Source: Halopiger aswanensis (lineage in GTDB: Archaea; Halobacteriota; Halobacteria; Halobacteriales; Natrialbaceae). From it: a stretch of DNA of 64,000 bases. The stretch's first letter is position 1, and the number at the start of each line of letters is the position of its first letter. Under the pieces are notes generated by a model. That model was not told the DNA's origin. It did no database searches and saw only the letters and a program-made list of their open reading frames with translations. Of the stretch, positions 53,506-63,194 are shown piece after piece. Where the stretch lies: assembly GCF_003610195.1 (NCBI RefSeq), contig NZ_RAPO01000001.1:992001-1056000 (forward strand), given 5' to 3'. Position numbers and translations under genes: made by a program.

Positions 53506-54672
53506 ATGAGCGAAGCGAACGTGCCAGCTGTTGTTCTGGCGGCTGGCGAAGGACGCCGTCTCGACCCGCTGACGAACCGGCGTCCGAAACCGATGGTCCC
53601 CGTTGCGAATCGACCGATTCTGGAGTACGTTATTTCGGCGATCGCAGACGCCGGTATCGACCGAGTCGTTCTCATTGTCGGGTACCGAGACGAACGAATT
53701 CGAAATCACTTCGGCGATGGCGACGACTGGGACATCGACATTGAATACGTTGTACAGGAAACGCAACTCGGGACGGCCCACGCAGTCTTACAGGCGGAAT
53801 CTGCCGTCGATGGACCGTTTCTCGTTCTCAACGGTGACCGAATCGTCGATTCGTCACTTGTCGAGCGTGTCCGCGACGAAATCGTTGACGCTGACACTAG
53901 TCCGGTAATGTCGGTCACACGAACGGGCCATGCGAGCGATTACGGCGTTGTCTCGCTCGAGGGCAATCGTATTGTCGATATCACCGAAAAGCCAACCGAA
54001 CCCGTCCGGTCCGAAGTGATCAACGCCGGGGTCTATGGGTTCGACGGCGCTATCTTTGATGCCATCCGCGAAACGCCGACCGAACACGGCGAGATGGCGA
54101 TCACGACGACGCTCGAGACCATTGCGTCGGAGGAACCGATTCGCGCCATCCGGTATCGGGACGTCTGGCTCGACGTCTCGTATCTCTGGGATCTACTCAA
54201 CGTGAATGCGGCAGTGATCGACGAATTTGACGACAGTGGGGCCGAGTTAGACGGTGCGATCGCGGCTGATACGACTATCGGCGAGAACATTTCCCTCGGA
54301 GCAAACGCGACGCTCGGCGGAAGCGTCGCGATCGGCGATAACGTGACGATCGAAGCCAACGCCGTCGTCTCCAACGCTGTCGTCTTTTCGGACGCCGTCA
54401 TCGAGGCGGGAGCCGTCGTTCGCGATGCCATCGTCGCTGAAAATGCTCGCATTGGAGCGAACGCGACGATCGCCGGCGGCGAAAGTACGGTCGTCGTCGC
54501 CGACGAGGTACACGAGGACGTCGAACTCGGCGGCGTCGTCGGCGACAACGCGACCGTCGGGGGCGGGACGGTCCTCGACCCTGGGACCGTCCTCGGCGAC
54601 GGTGCCGTCGTCGATCCGGGTGCGACCGTCAGCGGACGAATTGAATCGGACGCGATCGTCAGGAGGGGATAA
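53506..54672 (+). CDS. glmU: Bifunctional sugar-1-phosphate nucleotidylyltransferase / acetyltransferase, GlmU-like
   Basis: The 388-aa protein has an N-terminal nucleotidylyltransferase domain (LAAGEGRRLDPLTNRRPKPMVPVANRPI, cited in part). From about residue 245 a left-handed beta-helix of hexapeptide repeats follows (TTIGENISLGANATLGGSVAIGDNV). This layout matches archaeal GlmU enzymes that acetylate GlcN-1-P and form UDP-GlcNAc. The stop is 2 bp before glmS, so the two are coupled. The in-frame GTG at 53500 is a less likely start. Confidence 0.9.
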   Translation: MSEANVPAVVLAAGEGRRLDPLTNRRPKPMVPVANRPILEYVISAIADAGIDRVVLIVGYRDERIRNHFGDGDDWDIDIEYVVQETQLGTAHAVLQAESAVDGPFLVLNGDRIVDSSLVERVRDEIVDADTSPVMSVTRTGHASDYGVVSLEGNRIVDITEKPTEPVRSEVINAGVYGFDGAIFDAIRETPTEHGEMAITTTLETIASEEPIRAIRYRDVWLDVSYLWDLLNVNAAVIDEFDDSGAELDGAIAADTTIGENISLGANATLGGSVAIGDNVTIEANAVVSNAVVFSDAVIEAGAVVRDAIVAENARIGANATIAGGESTVVVADEVHEDVELGGVVGDNATVGGGTVLDPGTVLGDGAVVDPGATVSGRIESDAIVRRG

Positions 54673-54674
54673 TC

Positions 54675-56480
54675 ATGTGTGGAATCGTCGGTTACGTCGG
54701 CACCGAATCAGCTGGCCCGGTCGTTCACGGCGGGCTCAAGAATCTCGATTACCGCGGATACGACTCTGCGGGTGTCGCGCTCGTCAATCAAGAGGTGACG
54801 ATCGCAAAGCAGTCCGGAAAGGTAGATGACCTATCCGTTCCCGACATCCCAGATGCGACCTGCGGTATCGGTCACACGCGGTGGTCGACCCACGGTCCGC
54901 CGACCGACGAAAACGCGCATCCCCACACCGGGATGACCGGAGACGTCGCCGTCGTCCACAACGGCATCATCGAGAACTACGACGCGTTGAAATCCGAGCT
55001 GCGCGCGGACGGCCGTGAGTTCTCGAGCGATACGGACACTGAGGTTATCCCGCATCTCCTCGAGCAGGAGTTAGCAGACGGCCACGATCTGCACTCGGCA
55101 CTCGAATCTGTCGTTGAACGATTAGAGGGGAGTTACGCGATCGCAGCGGTGCGAGCTGGTTCGGAGCAAATCGTTGCCACGCGTCACGAGAGTCCGTTAG
55201 TTGTTGGCCACGGCGACGACGCCTCGTTCCTCGCAAGCGACGTGACGGCATTCCTCGAGCACACCCGCGACGTGACCTACCTGGAGGACGGCGACGTCGT
55301 AACCCTCGAGGGCGGGGACGTGACGGTTTACCAAGACGGTGAGGTCGTCGACCGGGAAATCGAGACCGTCGACTGGGATGCCGACGCGGCAGAGAAAGGG
55401 GGGTACGACCACTACATGCTCAAAGAGATCCACGAGCAGCCCACCGCGTTGCGGCAGGCGCTGTCGGGCCGGATCGACCTCGACCGCGGCACGGCCGATC
55501 TCGACGTCGAGTTCCCGACCGGGTTCCTCGACTCCCTCGAGGAGATTCAGCTCGTCGCTTGCGGGACGTCGTACTACGCTGCCCAGTACGCGGCGGAGTT
55601 GCTCGAGGAGTTCGCTGACGTCCGAGCGTCCGCCGAACTGGCGAGCGAGTACACCTTTGATGGTGGACGAGATCCTTGGCGGACGCTCTGTGTCGCCGTC
55701 ACTCAGAGCGGCGAGACCGCCGACACGCTCAGTGCACTTCGGCGTGCGGCCGGCGCCGGCGTCCGGACGCTGGCGGTGACCAACACGCTCGGCAGTACGG
55801 TGACGCGGGAAGCCGACGATAGTCTCTTCATCCGTGCCGGTCCGGAGATCGGGGTCGCGGCGACGAAGACGTTCGCTTCACAGGTGACGACGTTGGCGTT
55901 GCTTTCGGTGTTCGTCGGTCGAGAACGGGGGACGCTGTCGGCGGCCGATGCCCGTGACGTACTGGAGAATCTTCGTGGGTTACCGGGTGCGGTTCAGCAA
56001 GTACTCGACGACGAAGGTGCCGTTTTGGAGGCTGCCGAAGAATACGTCGACGCCGACGCCTACTTCTTTGTCGGCCGCGAGTACGGCTATCCGGTCTCGC
56101 TCGAGGGTGCGTTGAAGTTGAAGGAGATTTCCTACGACCACGCTGAAGGATTCGCAGCCGGTGAATTAAAACACGGGCCACTAGCTCTCGTGACAAATAA
56201 AACGCCTGTACTCGCGATTCTAACAGATGGAACAAGTGCTGCGGAGACGCTAAACAACGTTGCAGAAGCCCAGACCCGGGAAGCGCCGGCAATCGGTATC
56301 ATCGATGGCTCCGTTGATGCGAAAGGGCTCGATGTTTCGCTCAAGATTCCGAATATCGGAGTACTCACGCCGCTTGTTGCAAATGTCTACCTACAGTTGT
56401 TTGCCTACCATATCGCGAACCTACAAGGTCAGTCGATCGATAAACCGCGGAACTTGGCGAAGAGCGTGACCGTCGAATGA
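54675..56480 (+). CDS. glmS: Glutamine-fructose-6-phosphate aminotransferase
   Basis: GlmS makes glucosamine-6-phosphate, the entry into amino-sugar synthesis. The 601-aa protein starts MCGIVGYVG with the nucleophile Cys2. It has TRWSTHG and VVHNGIIENYDALK in the glutaminase domain. Two SIS domains follow (LVACGTSYYAAQYAAELLEE, TQSGETADTLSALR and SYDHAEGFAAGELKHGPLALV). It ends with the usual PRNLAKSVTVE. With the GlmU-like gene it supplies UDP-GlcNAc to the glycan cluster. Confidence 0.96.
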   Translation: MCGIVGYVGTESAGPVVHGGLKNLDYRGYDSAGVALVNQEVTIAKQSGKVDDLSVPDIPDATCGIGHTRWSTHGPPTDENAHPHTGMTGDVAVVHNGIIENYDALKSELRADGREFSSDTDTEVIPHLLEQELADGHDLHSALESVVERLEGSYAIAAVRAGSEQIVATRHESPLVVGHGDDASFLASDVTAFLEHTRDVTYLEDGDVVTLEGGDVTVYQDGEVVDREIETVDWDADAAEKGGYDHYMLKEIHEQPTALRQALSGRIDLDRGTADLDVEFPTGFLDSLEEIQLVACGTSYYAAQYAAELLEEFADVRASAELASEYTFDGGRDPWRTLCVAVTQSGETADTLSALRRAAGAGVRTLAVTNTLGSTVTREADDSLFIRAGPEIGVAATKTFASQVTTLALLSVFVGRERGTLSAADARDVLENLRGLPGAVQQVLDDEGAVLEAAEEYVDADAYFFVGREYGYPVSLEGALKLKEISYDHAEGFAAGELKHGPLALVTNKTPVLAILTDGTSAAETLNNVAEAQTREAPAIGIIDGSVDAKGLDVSLKIPNIGVLTPLVANVYLQLFAYHIANLQGQSIDKPRNLAKSVTVE

Positions 56481-56604
56481 GAGACCGAAAAGCGTACATC
56501 CGGGGAGTGAAACGAGTGCATCGACAGCAGATGGTATCTTTCACCGAATTTGACTCTCGAAACAGTATGCGTATTGGTTCTGTACAAGCAGCGGTGGTGG
56601 TTAA

Positions 56605-58401
56605 ATGACAGACGGAGAGGACGATATTAGCTCACGCGAAAAACTCGATGCGTTACTCCGCGTTGCGAAGTATCGACCAAAATTTACTGCAGGGCTTATC
56701 GTCTTGGGTGGATTCGTTGCCTTCCTCGAGGGGATCGGACTAAGTTTCATCTATCCGATCATCGAAGTTGCGCAAACCGACGGTGAAGTCGCTTCGTCCG
56801 ATATGATTATGGAGGTCTTCTTAGGAATATACGATGCTCTTAATATACCCTTCAAACTTGGCTATCTAATTATTGGAATTGCAGCAGTGATGACGGTTCG
56901 GTTCACGTCGTCATTTATCGTCGGTTGGCTCAAAGCTATGCTCCAGAAGCGCTACGAGCAAGACCTTCGGAAGCGAGCATTCAATGCTGCACTCGCTGCC
57001 GAAGTAGGCTACTTCGACGAGGAAGGATCAGACGATATCCTGAACGCAATCATCACTGAGACGCGCTACTCTGGTCGTGTAATCAAAGGTGCCGTGCAAT
57101 CCTTAGAAACCTTATTCCTCGCAGGAATGTACTTGACGGTAATGTTTTACATTACCCCGAAAATGACTGTTTTTGCGCTACTTCTCCTTGGGGGCGTTAC
57201 TGTAGTTATCAGACATGTTATCGAACCAGCGGCTACCGTTGGGACGGAAGTCGCAGAGGCGAACGAACAGGTTCAACAGTCCGTTCAGGCAGGGACACAG
57301 GGTATCCGTGACGTGAAACTCTTCGGACTTGCCGACGAAGTATATGATGACTTTTTCGAGTCAATTCGTCGCTACACACGCTCTGAAATAAATCTTTCCC
57401 GAAACGAAGCCGCAATGCAAAACTTCTACGACCTTGCAGCGGCAATATCACTATTCGTCTTGATCTATGCAGGGTTTACATATACTGGCCTCTCACTCGG
57501 GGCACTCAGTATTTTCCTCTTTGCGATGTTCCGGCTTTCGCCGCTGATGAGTCGCCTGAACAGCCAGGTGTATAGGGTCGAAGGCAACCTCTCGCACCTC
57601 GTTCGCACGCAGGTATTTCTCGATGAACTCGACAGTCGACGGGAAAATAGTGGTACTCAATCTATTTCTACGGTCAACCGTATCGAATTCGATGACGTTC
57701 ACTTCTCCTACAATAACGATGAGAAAGTTCTAGACGGCATCTCGTTTAATGTCGAAGAGGACGAATTTATCGCTTTCGTTGGCCACTCCGGTGCCGGAAA
57801 GTCAACGATCGTCTCACTGCTTGCTCGGCTGTACGATCCCGATCAGGGTAACATTCGTGCAGACGGTACCCCTATTGAGGAGTACGACCTCAAGGAGTGG
57901 CGCGAACGGATCGCCGTAGTTCGCCAGCAGCCGTTTATCTTCAATGGTACCCTTGAGAATAACATCACAGTCGGAAATCGAGACGCAACTCGCGATGACG
58001 TCGAGCGCGTTAGCGAGATCGCGAAAGTCGACGAATTCGTCGACGAACTTCCAAATGGTTACGACTCTCAGCTTGGTGATGACGGAGTTCGATTGTCCGG
58101 GGGACAGCGCCAGCGAGTGGCGTTGGCGCGAGCATTATTGAAGGACGCAGACTTTCTGGTACTGGACGAGGCGACTAGCGACCTCGACTCGAATTTAGAG
58201 CGGGAGGTGCAGGACGCTATCGAATTAATGGACCGTAACTATGGCATCATCGCGATCGCACATCGGCTCTCGACGGTGAAGAACGCTGACCGGATATACA
58301 CGGTTGAGGCGGGGCAAATCATCGAACAAGGAAGCCACCGGGAATTGCTTGACGACGAGGGTGAATACGCGGAACTGTATGCGATTCAGTCGCGAGGTTA
58401 A
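56605..58401 (+). CDS. ABC exporter (MsbA/PglK type), probable lipid-linked glycan flippase
   Basis: This 598-aa half-transporter fuses about six membrane helices (residues 28-300) to an ATPase. It has Walker A GHSGAGKST near residue 400, Q-loop VRQQPFIFNGTLENNI, signature LSGGQRQRVALARALL, Walker B FLVLDEATSDLDS and H-loop AHRLSTV. Its place in the glycan cluster suggests it flips lipid-linked oligosaccharide, like PglK; this is inferred from context. Codon use is AT-richer than in glmS upstream, marking the start of a compositional change. Confidence 0.88.
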   Translation: MTDGEDDISSREKLDALLRVAKYRPKFTAGLIVLGGFVAFLEGIGLSFIYPIIEVAQTDGEVASSDMIMEVFLGIYDALNIPFKLGYLIIGIAAVMTVRFTSSFIVGWLKAMLQKRYEQDLRKRAFNAALAAEVGYFDEEGSDDILNAIITETRYSGRVIKGAVQSLETLFLAGMYLTVMFYITPKMTVFALLLLGGVTVVIRHVIEPAATVGTEVAEANEQVQQSVQAGTQGIRDVKLFGLADEVYDDFFESIRRYTRSEINLSRNEAAMQNFYDLAAAISLFVLIYAGFTYTGLSLGALSIFLFAMFRLSPLMSRLNSQVYRVEGNLSHLVRTQVFLDELDSRRENSGTQSISTVNRIEFDDVHFSYNNDEKVLDGISFNVEEDEFIAFVGHSGAGKSTIVSLLARLYDPDQGNIRADGTPIEEYDLKEWRERIAVVRQQPFIFNGTLENNITVGNRDATRDDVERVSEIAKVDEFVDELPNGYDSQLGDDGVRLSGGQRQRVALARALLKDADFLVLDEATSDLDSNLEREVQDAIELMDRNYGIIAIAHRLSTVKNADRIYTVEAGQIIEQGSHRELLDDEGEYAELYAIQSRG

Positions 58402-58593
58402 GTGGTTTGAACCTTGCAGCCATGTTTAGTCTCTGCTACCGCAGACCGCTGTGTTAGGTACTGTCGCAATAATCCGTATTAGGCGAATACGTTCGCATGG
58501 TTAGAAACAGCAATGAGTCACAGCTCACTACCTTTCGTAAATTTCTCTCGATTATTTCGATAGCTTGAATACGGTTATTATAGAAGTACCGGT

Positions 58594-59427
58594 ATGCCAT
58601 CAATATCGGAGAGAATCCAGCAGGCTTATGCAAGTGGTGGATTAACACATCTCTCCAAGCTCGCTTTCTCTCATCTTACCCGAACGGCGACCTACCACGG
58701 AAGACTCGCGTATTACAATCTCAAGGCGCCCCACAAACTAGCTTACACGGAACACGATATACTTACACTATCCGAGTGGGAAACTCTCCAGTACCTCGAA
58801 GCAAATGACGTTGGAATCGCTCGATTTGGAGACGGTGAACTCACGTACTTATTGGGTAAGAATACGAGCCACGACCCACAGTATCCACCCCTGAGAAAAA
58901 AAGTTCGACAGGTCTTATCGACGTACAGCAACGATACTTCGACCAACCAATATCTGGTGACATTACCCATCGACGTTACTCTTGGAGATTACTACTCCAA
59001 ACATAATACTGATCCATCAGCTTGGAGTTACGACAAGCGGTACGCAATGATCCCATTCCTCAAGAAGGGAGTTCCATATGGATCCCAGTTTTGCTTTCGA
59101 AAGGGAGAGGTGGCCCACAATGTAGGTGAATACAAAGAGAAACTGATTCAGCTCTTCTCGGAAAAAGATTTGCTATATGTGACGGACAAGAATCGGTTTA
59201 GCGAAGATATCGAGATATCCGAAGTCATCGAAATACCACCGGAATCCGAAATTGATGCTTTTTATATATATGATAATATCAAGGAACGAGCGATAAAAGC
59301 ATATGAGCGACATCACAATCCTCTAATTCTGATCTCAGCGGGAGTTACGGCAACTGCCCTGTCAGCAGAGTTAAACGCAGAGGGGTATCGGACGTACGAT
59401 ATTGGGAAACTGTATAAGATGCTCTGA
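58594..59427 (+). CDS. GT-D type glycosyltransferase (DUF1792 family)
   Basis: This 277-aa protein has the motif VGIARFGDGELTYLLGKN, where D-x-E (DGE) is the metal/nucleotide site of the GT-D fold first found in streptococcal Dgt1. Other family traits are RKKVRQVLST and the terminal ISAGVTATALSAELNAEGYRTYDIGKLY. In bacteria the family adds hexose to surface glycans. A TATA-like TTATTATAG lies shortly upstream. Codon use is AT-rich. Confidence 0.85.
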   Translation: MPSISERIQQAYASGGLTHLSKLAFSHLTRTATYHGRLAYYNLKAPHKLAYTEHDILTLSEWETLQYLEANDVGIARFGDGELTYLLGKNTSHDPQYPPLRKKVRQVLSTYSNDTSTNQYLVTLPIDVTLGDYYSKHNTDPSAWSYDKRYAMIPFLKKGVPYGSQFCFRKGEVAHNVGEYKEKLIQLFSEKDLLYVTDKNRFSEDIEISEVIEIPPESEIDAFYIYDNIKERAIKAYERHHNPLILISAGVTATALSAELNAEGYRTYDIGKLYKML

Positions 59428-59448
59428 AAGATTCGAGAGTGTGAGCAG

Positions 59449-59898
59449 TCACTCAATAGGTTCAGCAGGATTGCCGACGACGGTTGTCTTAGGCGGGACA
59501 TCTTCTAGAACAACGGCACCAGCACCGACCAGTGCACCTGCTCCGATTTCAACTCCGGGTCCTACCGTCACACCAGCGCCGATCGCTGCACCTTCGCGGA
59601 CGATAGTCTCAAGTTGTTCCCACTCGCCGTCAACCGACGGATGCATATCGTTGGTGAATGTGACGTTTGGACCGACGAAGACCTCCTCTTCTAGGGTGAT
59701 ACCTGTCGGAATAAACGTGAATGGGCGGATAGTGCAGTTCTGACCGATAGTAACATCTTCCTCAATATAGACGAACGAGTCGATTTTGGTACCGCTGCTG
59801 ATTTCACAGCCGAAGAGGTTCACCTGATCGTAAATGTCTACGTCCGTAGGTAATGACACGTCGGTGATGATAGCATGCTGCGGAGAGTGGTCGGTCAT
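59449..59898 (-). CDS. Hexapeptide N-acetyltransferase, WbpD/WlbB-like
   Basis: This 149-aa protein forms a left-handed beta-helix (IEEDVTIGQNCTIRPFTFIPTGITLEEEVFVGPNVTFTND, cited in part). The His in DMHPS and the terminal IGAGALVGAGAVV...KTTVVGNPA are typical of WbpD. WbpD acetylates UDP-2-acetamido-3-amino-2,3-dideoxy-glucuronate. The gene starts within the stop of the oxidoreductase gene (ATGA overlap), so trio members are coupled. Confidence 0.85.
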   Translation of the reverse strand: MTDHSPQHAIITDVSLPTDVDIYDQVNLFGCEISSGTKIDSFVYIEEDVTIGQNCTIRPFTFIPTGITLEEEVFVGPNVTFTNDMHPSVDGEWEQLETIVREGAAIGAGVTVGPGVEIGAGALVGAGAVVLEDVPPKTTVVGNPAEPIE

Positions 59899-60806
59899 TT
59901 TTGTCTCACCTCTTGCAGTCGCTCAATCGCCTCTACCGTCCGAACACCTACGACGGCGGAGTTGATAGTATTATGTCCTGTTTCGATCGCATCGATAAAA
60001 TTCGAGGCTTCAGCTCGTATCGTATTGTTCTTCTCAACAGGATACTTGGAGACGCCACTCTCGTCGTAGATTTCGATGTCTTGGCTGACAGCGTCGATTT
60101 TTGCGCTGGCTTCCGTCCCCGCGAGTTCAATCGTCCTCCGACGAATATAATCATCCCAGCTAACCTGCATTGTCACTTCAGCACCTGCAACGGAGAATTG
60201 TGCCGTTGCTGATACTGCTCCATCGACACCTGGAATTGTCCGCGTCTGACACTGTTCCTTAGAGGGCCAGTCGTCTGTAACAAAGTTTAGGATATCTATT
60301 GGATGCGGAGCAAGATCCCATAACACGTCCGTCCCTGAGGGAGGTTCAATGTGGTGGGTCCATCGGAGAGTGACATCATTCAATGTCCCAAATCGCCCGT
60401 CCCTATATAGATCACGAACCGTCTGGATTACGTTTGCAAATCGATAGATGTGCCCCGTCTGAATGATCTGATTTTCTTCGTTTGCAATTTCCATCAAATC
60501 AAAGGCAGCATTACGATCTGTTGTGATTGGCTTTTCAATCATAATGTCCACACCGGACCTAACAGCTTCCATGCCGATCGGTACGTGTGTCTCATTCGGA
60601 GTGCAAACGTGAATTCCATCGACCTTCCTCAACGTTGAGTCGAGATCTGAGAGGCAGTAGTCCGCACCTTGGACGGCATCGAGCCGCGAGTCATCGAGAT
60701 CGCAGGCGGCGACTTCCTCAATTCGACCCTCGTTACGGAGGTGGGTGTACTCTTCTACGACCTTTGATCCCCAATGACCCAATCCAATGACACCTATACT
60801 TGTCAT
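59895..60806 (-). CDS. Gfo/Idh/MocA oxidoreductase, WbpB/WlbA-like
   Basis: This 303-aa protein has the Rossmann start SIGVIGLGHWGSKVVEEY, the catalytic EKPITTDRNAA and the domain that binds a UDP-sugar (HHIEPPSGTDVLWDLAPHPIDIL). WbpB/WlbA oxidises C3 of UDP-GlcNAc-uronate, the step before transamination. It overlaps both neighbours (WbpE-like upstream, WbpD-like downstream) by 4 bp, strong support for a joint pathway. Confidence 0.87.
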   Translation of the reverse strand: MTSIGVIGLGHWGSKVVEEYTHLRNEGRIEEVAACDLDDSRLDAVQGADYCLSDLDSTLRKVDGIHVCTPNETHVPIGMEAVRSGVDIMIEKPITTDRNAAFDLMEIANEENQIIQTGHIYRFANVIQTVRDLYRDGRFGTLNDVTLRWTHHIEPPSGTDVLWDLAPHPIDILNFVTDDWPSKEQCQTRTIPGVDGAVSATAQFSVAGAEVTMQVSWDDYIRRRTIELAGTEASAKIDAVSQDIEIYDESGVSKYPVEKNNTIRAEASNFIDAIETGHNTINSAVVGVRTVEAIERLQEVRQK

Positions 60807-61891
60807 TGAAAGAACCCCCGAAGGTGTTTAACGAGATAGTCTACCTGCTGTTCCGATAGGTGTTGATGACAAGGAAGCGTTAAAACCGTCTCAGACCATT
60901 GTTCAGCGCGCTCGAAGTCTCCCTCGCTGTACCCCATCTCACGATACGGTGGTTGTAGATGAACCGGACATCTGTACTGCCGCCCAGTCTCTATACCATT
61001 CTCATCCAAATACTCTCTTAGCGCATCTCGCTGCTCTGACCGAATTGTATAGAAGTACCAAGCCGGCGTAACATTCTCATCGGCCGACGGTGGAAGATGG
61101 ATATCTAAATCGCTGAACTCCTCGGTGTATCGCGCTGCAACCTCCTGTCGGCGGCCGTTCCACTCATCCAGTCGCTGAATCTGAATGCGACCGATTGCTG
61201 CGTTGACAGTATTCAATCGTGCTGTGTAGCCGATGCGTTCGTGGTGATAACCAGACTCGGATCGCCCTACGTCTCGAAGTGAGCGTGCTGCTCGTGCTAG
61301 CGAATTATCATCTGTCAAGATCGCACCGCCGTCGCCAGCGACTGTAACATTCTTTGACGGATAGAATGATAGTGCCGCGGCGTCTGCTATTGACCCTATC
61401 TTCCTGCCGTTGCGCATTGCTCCGTGGGCCTGACAGGCGTCTGAAATAATAGGGATATCCCCAGCAATATCGCGCAACCGTTCAATATCCATTGGATAAC
61501 CGTAAAGGTGAATTGGTAGAATAGCATCGATTTCCTCCATCTCAACGATACGCTTTACCTCGGATAAATCCGGACCGTAGGTATCAAGATCTATATCGAC
61601 GAACCGAGGAGTTGCCCCCGTCTGGACAATGGCATTCGCTGTCGCGATGAACGTTGCTGGTGTAGTAAGTACAGTGTCTCCCTCTCCAATCCCCTTTCCC
61701 TCAAGAGCGAGTTGAAGCGCTTTAGTACCACTGTCGACGGCAATAGCGTGATTTACTTCGAAATATGTCTCAAGTTCTGATTCGAACCGCGAAACCGTCT
61801 CCCCTCCTACGAAAAATTCCTCCTCCAAGACTCGGTGCGCCTCGGACAGCATCTCCTCGTCAAGGGATGGATTCGCAAGTGGAATCTCCAT
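60803..61891 (-). CDS. DegT/DnrJ/EryC1 sugar aminotransferase, WbpE/WlbC-like
   Basis: This 362-aa PLP enzyme has IPLANPSLDEEMLSEAHRVLEEEFFVGG at its start (cited in part). It carries the PLP Lys in LSFYPSKNVTVAGDGGAI and the usual SDACQAHGAMRNGRKIGSI. It would add an amino group at C3 of the keto-sugar made by the WbpB-like protein. I start at ATG 61891, because a TATA box (AATATTTATATTGG) is centred about 28 bp before it, as expected for a leaderless mRNA. Confidence 0.9.
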   Translation of the reverse strand: MEIPLANPSLDEEMLSEAHRVLEEEFFVGGETVSRFESELETYFEVNHAIAVDSGTKALQLALEGKGIGEGDTVLTTPATFIATANAIVQTGATPRFVDIDLDTYGPDLSEVKRIVEMEEIDAILPIHLYGYPMDIERLRDIAGDIPIISDACQAHGAMRNGRKIGSIADAAALSFYPSKNVTVAGDGGAILTDDNSLARAARSLRDVGRSESGYHHERIGYTARLNTVNAAIGRIQIQRLDEWNGRRQEVAARYTEEFSDLDIHLPPSADENVTPAWYFYTIRSEQRDALREYLDENGIETGRQYRCPVHLQPPYREMGYSEGDFERAEQWSETVLTLPCHQHLSEQQVDYLVKHLRGFFQ

Positions 61892-61912
61892 TATGATCAC
61901 CTTACCCCACGC

Positions 61913-61926
61913 CAATATAAATATTA
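61913..61926 (-). promoter_or_regulatory. TATA box of the WbpE-B-D-like operon
   Basis: The minus strand reads TAATATTTATATTGGC here, centred about 28 bp before the ATG at 61891. This spacing fits a leaderless transcript for the three overlapping genes. Confidence 0.6.
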
Positions 61927-62007
61927 TGCAATTCTATGAATGACAGTCCTGCATAGTATATAACCATTCGATCCCATATATTTTATTTGTGAACTGTTCT
62001 GAAATCG

Positions 62008-63039
62008 TCAGTTTTGTCTGAAGAGCCGGTCTACTGTGTCGATTCTGTGTGAAATAGTATGGTTCTCCTTAATGAGTCTCGTTCCTCTTCTCCGCTTTTC
62101 AAGGTAGCTCTCTGGGTCTGACAAGTACTGGTGTGCTTGGGAGGCAAACTCCTCCTTTGAGTTAAAGATCAAGCAATTATCATTAGTGAATCCTGCTCTG
62201 GCGAGGTCATTGGAGTATTGGGCGAAGAGCAGGGCTCCCGCAGCAGGAATTTCAAAATATTTACCGAATAGATACTGCCATTCGGGATCTAACGACCCCG
62301 CGGCAACCATACAGTCGAAGTTTCTGAGCCATTGGTAGTACTCATCATGTTCGAAAATACGGTTTTGATGGCCCGAGTTGTCATAATCGATAATATAGTC
62401 TTGTTGTCTACACCAATCCCTCATTTTATACACCTCTGATCCGGACGCACCAGTAAGGTGAATTTCTTCATTACCTCTGAACTGAACCTCTTCGGGGGAC
62501 AGTACGAACTCCGAGGGAACTGCCCAGGGAAAGAACTCCAATCGATCCTCTTCTAACTGAGGCATCCAGTGAAAGAACGGGTCATAAACTGGAGAAAGAA
62601 CGCGATCAACGTTATTCTGATGAATGTACTCGTAGAACCACTCAGGATCTGTGTTCGGGTCACTCGCAAATAAAAGGACGGTATGGTCCTCATCGAGATA
62701 ATCCAGTGTTGGACCTTTATTATTTCGTGCGCCGAAGGCAAAAATATTGTCAAGTTCTTCTGCTTTTCGCTCGTAGAGTCGCTGTGTGGTAATAATGATT
62801 GGGTCAAACCGATCGATGAATTGGTTGATGAAATACGGATACTCAGCAACCGTCCACTCTCCCCGCCGTTTCAGCCCCCAATTCAAAACTAGTCCATATC
62901 GAGAGGATTTGTCAACCTGGTTTTGTTCCATTATTTTATTTATGATGGTATCGTGGAAATTCGCATATTGACCATACAGCTCGGCGCGTACAAGGGACGG
63001 ATCACGTAGGCCTCTCAGAATTTGACGAGGTGAGTACAT
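62008..63039 (-). CDS. Probable glycosyltransferase (CgeB/GT4-like C-terminal domain)
   Basis: This 343-aa protein shows a C-terminal pattern WQYLFGKYFEIPAAGALLFAQYSNDLARAGF, then NCLIFNSKEEFASQAHQYL and SDPESYLEKRRRGTRLIKENHT. These are typical of CgeB-like or GT4-family glycosyltransferases that act on surface glycans. The N-terminal half is poorly conserved. The nearest relatives should be in glycan islands. The gene is AT-rich, like those around it. Confidence 0.75.
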   Translation of the reverse strand: MYSPRQILRGLRDPSLVRAELYGQYANFHDTIINKIMEQNQVDKSSRYGLVLNWGLKRRGEWTVAEYPYFINQFIDRFDPIIITTQRLYERKAEELDNIFAFGARNNKGPTLDYLDEDHTVLLFASDPNTDPEWFYEYIHQNNVDRVLSPVYDPFFHWMPQLEEDRLEFFPWAVPSEFVLSPEEVQFRGNEEIHLTGASGSEVYKMRDWCRQQDYIIDYDNSGHQNRIFEHDEYYQWLRNFDCMVAAGSLDPEWQYLFGKYFEIPAAGALLFAQYSNDLARAGFTNDNCLIFNSKEEFASQAHQYLSDPESYLEKRRRGTRLIKENHTISHRIDTVDRLFRQN

Positions 63040-63194
63040 TCTTGCTGAATTCTCTCCTCGCTAGCTCGTAAAGTTCTGTCGAAAGGGCCAGATAGCTACG
63101 ACGGTAGATTTAAAGACAGAATAATCACAATTACAGATTTAAGCTAGCAATAGAGTATAAATAGTGCCAGAAAATAGGCTCAATAGTGCGTGAA

